Notes under the pieces: generated by a model | What the model saw: only the letters and a program-made list of their open reading frames with translations | What the model was told of the DNA's origin: nothing | Databases searched by the model: none | Shown here: positions 9,926 through 18,348 of the stretch, in pieces | Position numbering within the stretch: the first letter of the stretch is position 1 | Layout: each line of letters starts with the position of its first letter | Source of the DNA: Planctomycetota bacterium | Lineage (GTDB): Bacteria; Planctomycetota; J058; J103 | Reading direction: 5' to 3' | NCBI GenBank assembly: GCA_026004615.1 | Contig: BPJM01000007.1 | Location: forward strand, 1 to 64,000 | DNA: 64,000 bases | Made by a program: the position numbers and the translations under genes

Positions 9926-10648
9926 GTGAGAGCGCATCATCGCAATTCGTTGGGCTGGCTCGGCGGGCTGGCGCTGCTGGTCGGGCTCGCTACCGGTTGC
10001 AGCAGCACGCCGCGGATCATCCCGGGCATGGTATGGGTCGAACCCGGCACGTTCACCATGGGCTACGACGAGGGGGCGCCCAACGAAAAGCCGGCGCGCC
10101 AGGTCGTGGTCTCCCGTGGTTACTACATCGACATCTACGAGGTGACCAACCAGCAGTACTACAACTTCTGCCAGCAGGCCAAGCACCCGGCGCCGCCGCA
10201 CTGGAAGGACGGCAAGTTCCCCGAGGGCCAGGAGCTGTACCCGGTGGTCAACGTGAGTCTGGAGGACGCGCGTGCCTACGCCCGGTTCTACGGCAAGCGG
10301 CTGCCGACCGAGATCGAGTGGGAATACGCCGCCCGCGGCCCCGATGGCCGGCTGTATCCATGGGGCAACACCTGGGATCCCGAGGCGGCGCACACCTTCG
10401 AGTCCGGCAAACAGGGCCCGGTTGCCGTGAACACGATGCCGAAGGGCCGCGGTCCGTTCGGCACCTACCACCAGGCGGGCAACGTCTGGGAGTGGACCGA
10501 GACCGAGGCGCAGCCGGGCCTGTTCGTGATCAAGGGCGGATCGTTCGCACCGCTGGAGGACCGGCCCCGCGCCTCGCTCCGCGGCCTCGCCAAGGCGACG
10601 GTGAAGCGGGACAACCTGGGCTTCCGCTGCGTGAAGGACCCGGAGTAG
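9926..10648 (+). CDS. SUMF1/FGE-fold lipoprotein
   Basis: 240 residues. GTG 9926 lies 5 bases after GGAGGGGG. A lipoprotein signal peptide with lipobox GLATGC is followed by a formylglycine-generating-enzyme (SUMF1) fold: PGTFTMGYDEGAPNEKP, YYIDIYEVTNQQY, GKRLPTEIEWEYAARG, GNVWEWTE, IKGGSF and a closing LGFRCV. True sulfatase-activating enzymes have catalytic cysteines in the stretch after GGSF. Here that stretch reads APLEDRPRASLRG with no Cys, so catalysis is unlikely and a binding role is more probable. This fold is often linked to bacterial Ser/Thr kinases. It is third in the FHA/FHA/SUMF1 unit. Confidence 0.8.
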   Translation: MRAHHRNSLGWLGGLALLVGLATGCSSTPRIIPGMVWVEPGTFTMGYDEGAPNEKPARQVVVSRGYYIDIYEVTNQQYYNFCQQAKHPAPPHWKDGKFPEGQELYPVVNVSLEDARAYARFYGKRLPTEIEWEYAARGPDGRLYPWGNTWDPEAAHTFESGKQGPVAVNTMPKGRGPFGTYHQAGNVWEWTETEAQPGLFVIKGGSFAPLEDRPRASLRGLAKATVKRDNLGFRCVKDPE

Positions 10649-10724
10649 CGTCACTGGATAGCTTCACCGGCGCGGAGCAACCCCTTCTCCTGGGCTTGCG
10701 CTCCGTGAACGACCCGGAGTAGCG
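10615..10724 (+). repeat. Imperfect direct repeat of the SUMF1 gene 3' end
   Basis: The last 36 bases around the SUMF1 stop codon (10615-10650) recur at 10689-10724, offset 74 bases, with three G/C substitutions. Both copies encode the same NLGFRCVKDPE-stop style ending. The second copy has no gene body and may be the relic of a deleted paralogue or a local slippage duplication. Confidence 0.8.
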
Positions 10725-11256
10725 CCCCGGCGGGAGCGCGCGGGCGCCCAGGCACAAGCCACCCCGGCGCTGGCCCGCTCCCGCGGCGTCCCGCCCGGCA
10801 CGGAGCCGGCCCCGCCCCCCGCCTCGGAGCCCTCTCCCAAGGCCGAGGGGGTGTTCCTGCGCGTGCGGATCGCTCGCCGGCATGCGGCCGTCGGTCTGCG
10901 CGGCGAGCGGCCGCCCGGCTCCCCGCGCTCGCCTCGAGACCGCCTTCGCCGGCGGCGGCACCCACCGCAGAGTGCGACAGGCCCTCGGCCTCGCCCCTGC
11001 GCTCCCGCTGCCTCCGCCAGCGGTCTTCGTCGCACTGCGCCTGGAGCGCGCGGCGCACCGACGGCCACGGTGGAGCGAGGCAGCCGAGCCCCCGTCCCGT
11101 GGCGCCAGCCGCACCCCGAGCGGATCGTCCCTCGCCCCGGCGGCCGGCAGCACCGCCTGCGCCGCTCCCACCTGGGCCACCCGGTCCCGGCTCGGATTGC
11201 CGACCGGCGCGGTGCAGCGCAACCTCGCCACCGCGCGCGCTGCGGGTGCGCGCTAC
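10725..11256. other. Gene-free convergent interval
   Basis: About 530 bases between the 3' ends of the SUMF1 gene (plus) and the kinase gene (minus). Several open frames cross it because of high GC, but none shows a domain, ribosome-binding site or plausible composition. No hairpin followed by a T run is evident. Confidence 0.6.
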
Positions 11257-12927
11257 TTACTGGAACGCGATCGCGAGCTTGCTCGTGCCGAGCACGATCA
11301 CGTCGCGATCGTTCAGCACGGCCGTCTTCACCCGCCGGTTGTTGACGTAGGTGCCGTTGCGGCTCTCCAGGTCCGTGATCACGTAGTTGCGGCCGTCGAA
11401 GCCGATCTGCGCGTGGCTGCCCGAAACGCCGCTGTCGTGGAGCACGATGGAGTTGTGCTCGCCACGCCCGATCGTGATGGCACCCCGCGGCAGGACCCAC
11501 GACTGGCCCTGGTCGGGCCCCTCGAAGACATAGAGGATGGCGGTCGCCGCCGGTGCGGCGGTCGACCCGGATCCCTCCTCGGCCTCCGGCTGCGGCGCCG
11601 CCCAGCCGTCGGCCGCACCGGCGGGACTGGCCCCGACCACCGCCCTGGCCTCCGGCGGCGGGGGCGGCGCTGCCCCCGCGTGCATCCGCCCCCCCGGCGG
11701 CAGCTCCAGGGACTCGTCCTGAGCCAGAGTGGCCTCGCCGAGCCGCTCGCCAGCCGGCGCACCGACCGCTGCCGCGCTGCGTGCACGCGGCCGGGCGGCC
11801 AACCACACCCCGAGCCCATAGGTCCCCGCGCCCAGCAGCCCGCACACCACCGCCAGCCAGCCGGCGCCGGTCGCCCCGCCGACGACGCCCCCCAGAGCCG
11901 CCAGCCCCACCCCTCCACCCGCCATCGCCAGCGCGCGGCCCTGCGGACCGGCGAACACCGCTCCGAGACCGTCGGCCAGCACCGCTTCCCCGCCGCCCGC
12001 CGGCCCGGCCAGCACCGCACGCAGGTGCACCCCACTCGGAGGCGTCTGCTTCGCCTGCTCCTGCTTGACGCTCTTGAGAAAGCCGCGGATGGCGACCAGC
12101 ATCTCCTCGGCGGTCTGGAACCGGCGCGCGGGGTCCTTTTCGATCGCCCGCAAGATGATGCGCTCGAGCTCTCGCGGCAGCGGCGGGTAATGCACGCTCG
12201 GCGGAGTCGGGGCTTCCTTGACGATCGCCCGAAACAGCTCGGTCTCGCTCTGCGTCTCGTAGGGCAAGTGGCCGGTGACCATCTCGTAGAGGGTGACGCC
12301 GAGCGAGTAGATGTCCGAACGGTGGTCCAGGTCGCGACCGCAGACCTGCTCCGGGCTCATGTACACCAGGGTGCCCAGCGTCATGTTCGCCTGGGTCAGG
12401 CGCTGCGCATCCACCACCTTCGCCGTCCCGAAATCGAGCAGCTTGACCTGCCCGCTGTCCAGCACCGCGATGTTGGCCGGCTTGATGTCGCGGTGGATGA
12501 TCCCGAGGCTGTGCGCATAGTGCGCCGCCGCCAGGACCTGCACGAAGATATCCGCGGCGCGCTCCGGCGGGATGAGCCCCGTCTGCTGCATGATCTGCTC
12601 GATCGTGCGGCCCTGGATGAACTCCATGACGATGAAGCAGGTGTCGCCCCGGTCGATGAAGTTCAAGAGCCGCACCACGTTGGGATGGTTCAGGCGGGCG
12701 AGTGCCTGCGCCTCGCGCACGAATCGTTCCCGCAGCTGCGGGTCCGCCATCAGCGCCGGGTGCAGCGCCTTGAGCGCCACCGGCTGGTTGAACCGGACGT
12801 CGACGCCCTTGTAGACCACACCCATGCCCCCCTCGCCGAGCACCTCGACGAGCTGGTAGTCGCCGACGACCTGGCCGATCATCTCCTGATGCTGCATCGC
12901 CTCAGAGTCCGCACTCCGGCTGACCAT
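11257..12927 (-). CDS. Ser/Thr protein kinase with membrane segments and C-terminal FHA domain
   Basis: 556 residues. Hanks-type kinase domain (about 20-290) with Gly loop GEGGMGVVYKG, invariant Lys in VALKAL, catalytic HRDIKPAN, DFGTAK and SPEQ. All catalytic residues are present. A Gly/Ala-rich hydrophobic region (about 325-385) probably makes two membrane helices, then a Pro/Ala linker, and a C-terminal FHA domain (about 455-556: IGRGEHNSIV, SGSHAQIG, SRNGTYVNN). It should phosphorylate Thr/Ser on partners read by its own and the three other FHA proteins nearby. The start ATG 12927 shares one base with the preceding TAA (TAATG), implying translational coupling to the phosphatase frame. ATG 12897 (MQHQEM) is an alternative. 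The linkage parallels PpkA/PppA/Fha of type VI secretion. Confidence 0.92.
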   Translation of the reverse strand: MVSRSADSEAMQHQEMIGQVVGDYQLVEVLGEGGMGVVYKGVDVRFNQPVALKALHPALMADPQLRERFVREAQALARLNHPNVVRLLNFIDRGDTCFIVMEFIQGRTIEQIMQQTGLIPPERAADIFVQVLAAAHYAHSLGIIHRDIKPANIAVLDSGQVKLLDFGTAKVVDAQRLTQANMTLGTLVYMSPEQVCGRDLDHRSDIYSLGVTLYEMVTGHLPYETQSETELFRAIVKEAPTPPSVHYPPLPRELERIILRAIEKDPARRFQTAEEMLVAIRGFLKSVKQEQAKQTPPSGVHLRAVLAGPAGGGEAVLADGLGAVFAGPQGRALAMAGGGVGLAALGGVVGGATGAGWLAVVCGLLGAGTYGLGVWLAARPRARSAAAVGAPAGERLGEATLAQDESLELPPGGRMHAGAAPPPPPEARAVVGASPAGAADGWAAPQPEAEEGSGSTAAPAATAILYVFEGPDQGQSWVLPRGAITIGRGEHNSIVLHDSGVSGSHAQIGFDGRNYVITDLESRNGTYVNNRRVKTAVLNDRDVIVLGTSKLAIAFQ

Positions 12928-13844
12928 TACCGCCCGGCGATCTGCACCGCCTTGATGTAGAACTCCAGTGCCGCCCGGAACTGCTCCCGCGCCTTGCCGA
13001 ACTCTCCCTCGGCGTACAGCCGCTCCCCGCGCTGCTCGGCATCGCGGGCCCACTTGAGGTACTGGGCCGCGGGCTCGGGGTGGGCCTCCGCCCGCTCCCT
13101 CGCCCGCTGCATGGCCAGACGAGCGATGTCGGCCTCCTTGCGGGCGGGATCGGCCTCGCGCCGCTCTGCCTCGGCGGCAGCGCGCTCGTAAGCCTCCACA
13201 GCGGTGCGGAAGCCCGCCGCCGCCTCGGGCAGGCGCCCGGCGGCGAGCTGTCGCTCCGCCTCGGCAAGCGCCTGCTCGGCCCCCTGCCACATCGCGGCGG
13301 CGTACTGCGCTGCGCCGGCGCCCTCGGCACGTCCCCGTGCCTGCACTGCCTCACGGCGGGCGAGCCGGGCTGCCACCTCCGCAACCTCGCGTCCCAGCTC
13401 CAGCGCCCGGGCGTAGTGCTCGCGCGCCTCGGCGAGCAGCTCGAACGCCTGCAGGGTTCGACCGGCCGCGCTTTCCGCCTCGGCCCGCCGCTCCGCCTCC
13501 GCCCCGGCGAGGAATGCTGCGCGCGCCGGCTGCGCGGGGGGCAGCTCCGGCAGGCCGAGTTCCTGCAGGAGCGCGCGCTGCGCGGCTAGCTGCTGCGCGA
13601 GCTCGGCCATCCGCGCGCCGCCGCCGGTGCCGAGCGCCGCGCGGGCCGCCTCCTCGAACTCGGCCCGCGCCCGCTCGTACAGCGCGAGTGCCCCCCGCGG
13701 CGCACTCCCAGCCGCCAGCTTGTCGGCCTGTGCCAGTTCGGTATCGGCACGCGCAAAGGCGGCGCTCGCCGCCGAGATCCCGGCCGCACCGGCGGCCTCG
13801 GCAAGCCGGCGCGCCTTCCTGGCGAGGCTAGCAGCGCGGGCTAA
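12927..13844 (-). CDS. Helical C-terminal extension of the PP2C protein, in a shifted frame
   Basis: About 305 codons of Ala/Glu/Arg-rich helical sequence open directly after the A10 tract that ends the phosphatase frame (KKKLARAASLARKARRLAEAA onward, split here only by the tract). Several TPR-like or SEL-like helical repeats appear, for example AYAEGEF-type helices near the end (GERLYAEGEFGKAREQFR). It has the same composition and periodicity as the phosphatase tail on the other side of the tract and no start codon of its own nearby. It is therefore most likely the true C-terminus of that protein, reached by slippage at the A run or because one A is missing from the assembly. Confidence 0.65.
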   Translation of the reverse strand, partial: LARAASLARKARRLAEAAGAAGISAASAAFARADTELAQADKLAAGSAPRGALALYERARAEFEEAARAALGTGGGARMAELAQQLAAQRALLQELGLPELPPAQPARAAFLAGAEAERRAEAESAAGRTLQAFELLAEAREHYARALELGREVAEVAARLARREAVQARGRAEGAGAAQYAAAMWQGAEQALAEAERQLAAGRLPEAAAGFRTAVEAYERAAAEAERREADPARKEADIARLAMQRARERAEAHPEPAAQYLKWARDAEQRGERLYAEGEFGKAREQFRAALEFYIKAVQIAGR

Positions 13845-15682
13845 TTTTTTTTTTCGACCGTGGGGGCGAGCGCAGCGGCCTGGCCGTACAACAGCGAGGC
13901 GAACTCCAGCCGCCACATGGCAGCGGCGGGGTCGGTCGCCGCCAGCCGTTCCGCCTCCCTGGCGCTGCGCTCGGCAGGAGCCAGCAGCTCCGGCAGGTGC
14001 TCCGGGGCACGCGCACGCTCCGCCGCCTCGCGGGCGCGGCGGATCTCCTGCTGCAGCTCCGCGATCCGCTGCCGCGCGCGCTGCTCGACCGCGCTCATGT
14101 GGGCGAGCGCGTATTCCACGCGCGCCTGCTCGGCGTCCCTGGACGCGCCGTCGAGGTCGCCTTGCTGCGCCCGGGCAGCCGCCGCATCGGCGTGCCTCTC
14201 CGCCGCCGTCCAATGCTGGGGTGCGTAGCGCCGCGCTTCCGCCTGCTCTGCCCGGTTGCGCAGCGCCTGCACCTGCTCCCAGAGCTGCGCGTACGCGTCC
14301 GCGCTCACCCGCGAGGCAGCGGCCGAGCCGCCGCCGGCGGCGCGCTTCGCGATCCGCTCCAGCTCCTCGGCAGCGCGCTCCAGCTTGCGCTTCGCCGTGA
14401 ACGTGCCGAGCAGCGTCTGATAGGCCTCCTCGGCTTCCCGCGCCTGCTTGAGCGCCGCCTTCAGCGCCTCGCCATCGGGGTTGGCGACCCGCTGCGCCTC
14501 CGCGCGCGCTTCGAGCATCCGCGCATAGGCCTTGCTGGTCTGCTTGCTGAGCACGATGCCGGCGAGCAGCAGCACCACGGCCACCAGCGCCACCCCGGCC
14601 AGTACCCAGGTGCCGGCGCCGCCCCCCCCACGGCGGCCCGCGGCGGCGCTCGCCGCCGCTGCCGCCGCGGCCTTTGCAGCCTCGGCCTCCTGTTTCTGCC
14701 GCAGCGCTTCGCGCTTGGCGGCCTCCACCTCCTCGGCCGAGATCGTCGCCGTGATGTTCTTCTGCTGGCCGCCGCCCAAATCCGGACTGCGCCCCGCCAT
14801 CTCGTCCTGGCTCGGCATGGTCTTGCCGATCATGGCACGGCGCGCTTCTTCGATCGAGCGGCGGACGTCCTCGGCCGAATACCCTTGGCCGGTATCGAGC
14901 TGGATCGGGTCGCCCGGCCGCAGTGCCAGCACCCGCACCACCTGCACCGTGATGTTGTCGTAGCCGCCGTACTGATTTGCGCGATCGATCAGCTGGCGGC
15001 ACGCCTCCATGGGGTTGTTCTGCAGGTGCAGGCAGACCTGTCGGATCTCCTCGTCGGAGACCAGACCCGTCAGCCCGTCCGAGGACAGGACGTAGATGTC
15101 ACCGACCTCATAGGGCCCCTGGGAGATGTCGACCTCGACCTCGGGTTTGACCCCCATCGAACGCAGGATCACGTTCTTGTCGGGGTGGTTCTCCATGTCC
15201 TCGGGGCGAATCAGCCCTTCGTCCACCATCTGCTGCACCAGGGAATGATCCTTGGTCATGTGGTGGAGCTGCTGGTTGCGGATAAGGTAGCATCGGCTGT
15301 CGCCCACGTGCCCGATGATCGCCAGTCCCTGGCGCAGCACCAGCGCGAGCGCGGTCGAGCCCATGCCCTTGAGCTGCGGATTCGCCTGCGCCTCGTCCCA
15401 GATGGCCCGGTTGGCCTTCTCGATGGCGGCGCGCAGAGCCTGAGCGCGGTCGGGGTTGCGGTCCGCGGCGTACTCGCGGATGATCGTCTCCACCGCGAGC
15501 CGGCTCGCCCGCTCCCCGCCGGCGTGCCCGCCCATACCGTCGCAGACCAGGATCAGACGGCCGAGGAGCTCGAAGTCCTCGTCGCTCTCGGGCTCGAAGT
15601 ACCCGTAATAGTCCTGGTTGTCGGAGCGCTCCATCCCGACATGGGTGAGGCTGCCGATCAAAACGTCCTGTCTCGGAATCAC
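13841..15682 (-). CDS. PP2C-type protein phosphatase with transmembrane segment
   Basis: 613 residues to the stop at 13841. GTG 15682 is preferred because GAGGGG lies 6 bases upstream; a TTG at 15709 gives nine more residues. The PP2C domain covers about 1-245: RSDNQDYYG, VCDGMGGHAGGE, GDSRCYL, SSDGLTGLV, YGGYDNITV. The Asp residues that bind the two metals are all present. A single transmembrane helix (about 355-380, WVLAGVALVAVVLLLAGIVL) is followed by long Ala/Glu-rich coiled coil. It is predicted to reverse the neighbouring kinase. The frame ends at a run of ten A bases followed by TAG, and an open helical frame continues beyond, so the real product may be about 920 residues. Confidence 0.9.
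   Translation of the reverse strand: MIPRQDVLIGSLTHVGMERSDNQDYYGYFEPESDEDFELLGRLILVCDGMGGHAGGERASRLAVETIIREYAADRNPDRAQALRAAIEKANRAIWDEAQANPQLKGMGSTALALVLRQGLAIIGHVGDSRCYLIRNQQLHHMTKDHSLVQQMVDEGLIRPEDMENHPDKNVILRSMGVKPEVEVDISQGPYEVGDIYVLSSDGLTGLVSDEEIRQVCLHLQNNPMEACRQLIDRANQYGGYDNITVQVVRVLALRPGDPIQLDTGQGYSAEDVRRSIEEARRAMIGKTMPSQDEMAGRSPDLGGGQQKNITATISAEEVEAAKREALRQKQEAEAAKAAAAAAASAAAGRRGGGGAGTWVLAGVALVAVVLLLAGIVLSKQTSKAYARMLEARAEAQRVANPDGEALKAALKQAREAEEAYQTLLGTFTAKRKLERAAEELERIAKRAAGGGSAAASRVSADAYAQLWEQVQALRNRAEQAEARRYAPQHWTAAERHADAAAARAQQGDLDGASRDAEQARVEYALAHMSAVEQRARQRIAELQQEIRRAREAAERARAPEHLPELLAPAERSAREAERLAATDPAAAMWRLEFASLLYGQAAALAPTVEKKN
13845..13854 (-). other. A10 slippage tract at the PP2C frame break
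   Basis: Ten consecutive A on the minus strand, inside a gene of about 70% GC, directly before TAG. Eleven or eight A would join the PP2C frame to the open frame downstream. Long A runs of this kind support transcriptional slippage in some bacterial genes (dnaX of Thermus is the known case). They are also where sequencers miscount. Confidence 0.7.
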
Positions 15683-15809
15683 CGGGGTCCCCTCATCGCC
15701 GCGGGCCAATCACCCCGTCTGCCCACCCGGCAGCGGTCACCGGCGCCGCTCCGATGCCCGACAGGGCCAGCCGCTCGGTCGCGGGCGAGCCGCCACCTGC
15801 GATGGTCCA

Positions 15810-16481
15810 TCACAGACACTTGAACTTGCACTTGGTGCGGCCGAAGGTGATCGTGTCGTTGTCGACCAGTTCCTCGTGGTAGACCGGCTCCTCCGAGTCG
15901 TTGAGATAGGTGCCGTTCGCCGAGTCCAGGTCCACCAGCACGAACACCCGCTCGTCGCCCTTCTGGATGTAGTTGATCCGCGCGTGCTTGGAAGACACGT
16001 AGTCGTCGGTCAGCACGATGTCGCAGTCCGGGGAGCTGCCGATCGTGTTCTTGCCCTCGCGGATCCGGAAGTCCTCCCCCTTGTGCTTGCCCGTGAGCGC
16101 CACGAGCCAGCCCACCACCGGGACCTTCTTCTCCGCTGCCTCCTCGGCCGCGAACACGCGGGTCTTGCGACCGGCCCCGCCCGCCTTGGGACGCGCAGCC
16201 GCAGGTGGTGCGGCCTGGAAGCCGGGGGGCGCCCCATGGGGAGGCGCCGGGGGCGGCGGGGGAGCGCCGTAGGGCGGCGCTCCCGGGTAGCCAGGAGGAG
16301 GACCTGGCGGCGGAGGCGGGAACCCCCCGGGCACCATCCCCGGGGGCGGCGCCGCGCCCGCCACGCGCGTCGGTGGCACCGGCGGCCGGGGCGCACGGGT
16401 GGGGTCCGGACAGTAAGGACAACGGTCCCACGTGGCATCCATCACGTGGCCGTTCGGGCACATCTTGGTCGCGCCACTCAT
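15810..16481 (-). CDS. FHA protein with N-terminal zinc ribbon
   Basis: 223 residues. The N-terminus has a CPNGH...CPYC zinc-ribbon (residues 8-29), then a Pro/Gly-rich linker to about 95, a short Lys/Glu stretch, and a C-terminal FHA domain (about 120-223). FHA motifs: IGSSPDCDIVL, SSKHARINY, SANGTYLND. The Arg that usually follows the IG motif is replaced (IGSS), so phosphopeptide affinity may differ, but the SxxH and NGT loops are kept. It lies 127 bases upstream of the phosphatase on the same strand and 112 bases after the eCIS gene at 16594-18246, so it bridges the particle genes and the signalling genes. Confidence 0.85.
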   Translation of the reverse strand: MSGATKMCPNGHVMDATWDRCPYCPDPTRAPRPPVPPTRVAGAAPPPGMVPGGFPPPPPGPPPGYPGAPPYGAPPPPPAPPHGAPPGFQAAPPAAARPKAGGAGRKTRVFAAEEAAEKKVPVVGWLVALTGKHKGEDFRIREGKNTIGSSPDCDIVLTDDYVSSKHARINYIQKGDERVFVLVDLDSANGTYLNDSEEPVYHEELVDNDTITFGRTKCKFKCL

Positions 16482-16593
16482 ATCGCTTTGACGTATCCTC
16501 TACGCTTGCCTTCTCTCTCCCTCTCCCTCCCCGCCGGCAGCGGCTGTTGCCCCCGCCCGCGGTCCCACCTGCAACGTACGCCGCCGCCCCCGA

Positions 16594-18246
16594 TCAGTCA
16601 ACCTCCTGGTAGCACCAGAGCTTGAACATGTTCACCTCCCGCTCGGCGTCGATGCTGACCTGCTTGATCGTCGCGGTGTCCCGCTTGACGAACTCCCCCG
16701 GAATCCGGAAGAGCCAGTTCCGCCACCGGTACTTGCGGTCCTGCCCGTCGATCTTCCACTCGCCCACCTTCTCGCCGTCGACGTAGATGCCGGTGACCAG
16801 CCCGCTGTAGGCGTAGTCGATCCGCTTGGCGATGATCAGCTCCTTGCCGGGCTCGAGGTTCTTGAAGTCCCACTGGCTGTAGCCGCCCACGTGCGCCCGG
16901 CCCTTGGAGGAGATCGTCGTGCCGTCCGGGTACTTGAAGGTCTGGTTGGTCGACCACTGGTCCTTGAACTCGTCCATCTTGAAGTTGTGGTCGGCCTCGT
17001 CCTTCTTGTCGAGCAGCGTGATCTCGTCCTTCTTCTTGTAGTTCTTGCCCTCCAGGAAGATCATGTCCGGCAGCTCCCCGGACAGCTTCTGCAGCTCATC
17101 CCAGGTCAGGCTCTTGGCACCGGGCTTGGGCGTGGGCTTGGCCGGCTCGGGCTCCGGCTCGGGCTCCGGCGCCGGCGGCGGCGCCGCGGCCACCGCCACC
17201 GGGGCGGGCTCGGGCTCGGGCTCGGGTTCGGGCTCCGGCTCCGGCTCCTTGACCTCCATCTCGGCCAGACCCGCCACGGCATCGATCGCCTTCTGCTGAT
17301 AGTTGAGCAGCGCGTTGAACTCGTCACCGGTATACTTGGGCGCGCGGAACAGGTGCAGCAACCCCTGCACGTTCTCCTTGAAGTTGAGGAACTCCCGCGT
17401 ATCGGTGAAGTCCGGGTAGCGTTCCTGGAACTCCGCCAGCAGGTCGTCCTCCATCTGCACCACCAGCCGGTACATGTCCACCGCCTGCCGCAGCGTCGCC
17501 AGCATGTTGGCGATCACGAAGTTCAGCAGCGCGATCGCGGAGCCGCGGATCGTGTGGGCCGTCATGAGCTTGAACTTGCGGCCCATCTTGCCGAACTCGC
17601 GCCCCAGCAGCTCCAGCTGCTCCGCCAGCCGCAACCGCAGCTGCGAGTCGATCCGCGTGCCCACCACGCCCGCCTTCGGCACGAAGCGCAGATCGATCTC
17701 GCCCGGCTGCGGGTCCGCCGGATCCCGGGCATCGGTGATCTCGGTCACATCCGGCGTCAGATGGATCCGCGCCAGCTCGATCCCTTCCTCCGGGTCGGGC
17801 TCGGAGGCCACGATCTCGACCTTGCTCGTCTCGAGCACCCGGCGGTGTCCCTTGTACTTCGGGTTGGCGGCATTGACGACGAAATCGGTCGGCTCATCCA
17901 CGTACTTGATGACGACGAAGATGTCCCCGGGCAGCCGGAACTTCGTCGGGTCGATCGTCTTGACCTCCGTCTCGTAGAGGAAGACGTCGTTGCCCTCGCC
18001 GTCGATCGCGTAACCGGGGGAGATCTCGATACTGAGATCCCCGCGGCGCCGGCCCACGACCCGCAGCCCGCCATTGCTGCCGCCGCTGGGATCGTAGCCC
18101 TCCACGACCCCGTAGCCGTGCAGCGCCCGATTGTGCAGCTTTTTCTTCTCGAGGTGGTAGCGCTCGCCGACCTGGAAGTCGGTCGACTCCAGCCTGAGGC
18201 CGTGGAAGTGGTTCAGCCGCAGGTAGCCCTTCTTCTCCTCCGCCAT
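16594..18246 (-). CDS. eCIS-associated protein, conserved N-terminal module and beta-rich C-terminus
   Basis: 550 residues, ATG 18246. The N-terminal module (LNHFHGLRLESTDFQVGE, then LHNRALHGYGVVEGYDP) matches a pattern I recognise from proteins encoded next to baseplate genes of contractile injection systems (HG-x-LTxxDFxxEQxY...NRxxHGxGVVxGL). The middle is helical (residues 215-330). An (EP)n acidic hinge (about 330-375) leads to a C-terminal beta-rich domain (about 390-550) rich in Trp, Asp and Lys (WRNWLFRIPGEF). It is last of the structural genes. It may be a baseplate-peripheral or fibre/receptor-binding protein; this is inference from order and architecture. Confidence 0.6.
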   Translation of the reverse strand: MAEEKKGYLRLNHFHGLRLESTDFQVGERYHLEKKKLHNRALHGYGVVEGYDPSGGSNGGLRVVGRRRGDLSIEISPGYAIDGEGNDVFLYETEVKTIDPTKFRLPGDIFVVIKYVDEPTDFVVNAANPKYKGHRRVLETSKVEIVASEPDPEEGIELARIHLTPDVTEITDARDPADPQPGEIDLRFVPKAGVVGTRIDSQLRLRLAEQLELLGREFGKMGRKFKLMTAHTIRGSAIALLNFVIANMLATLRQAVDMYRLVVQMEDDLLAEFQERYPDFTDTREFLNFKENVQGLLHLFRAPKYTGDEFNALLNYQQKAIDAVAGLAEMEVKEPEPEPEPEPEPEPAPVAVAAAPPPAPEPEPEPEPAKPTPKPGAKSLTWDELQKLSGELPDMIFLEGKNYKKKDEITLLDKKDEADHNFKMDEFKDQWSTNQTFKYPDGTTISSKGRAHVGGYSQWDFKNLEPGKELIIAKRIDYAYSGLVTGIYVDGEKVGEWKIDGQDRKYRWRNWLFRIPGEFVKRDTATIKQVSIDAEREVNMFKLWCYQEVD

Positions 18247-18348
18247 TCCGTTCTCTCCAGCCTCTCTCTCACCCGCCCTGAACTCCAGCCGCCCGCTGCC
18301 GCACCCGCCGGTCGCGGCTTCCGAGCCCGCCGGCCCCTGCTCCGACCT

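Noticed and set aside
10882..12960. Plus-strand 692-codon open frame
   Set aside because: Opposite the kinase gene with all catalytic motifs; no ribosome-binding site.
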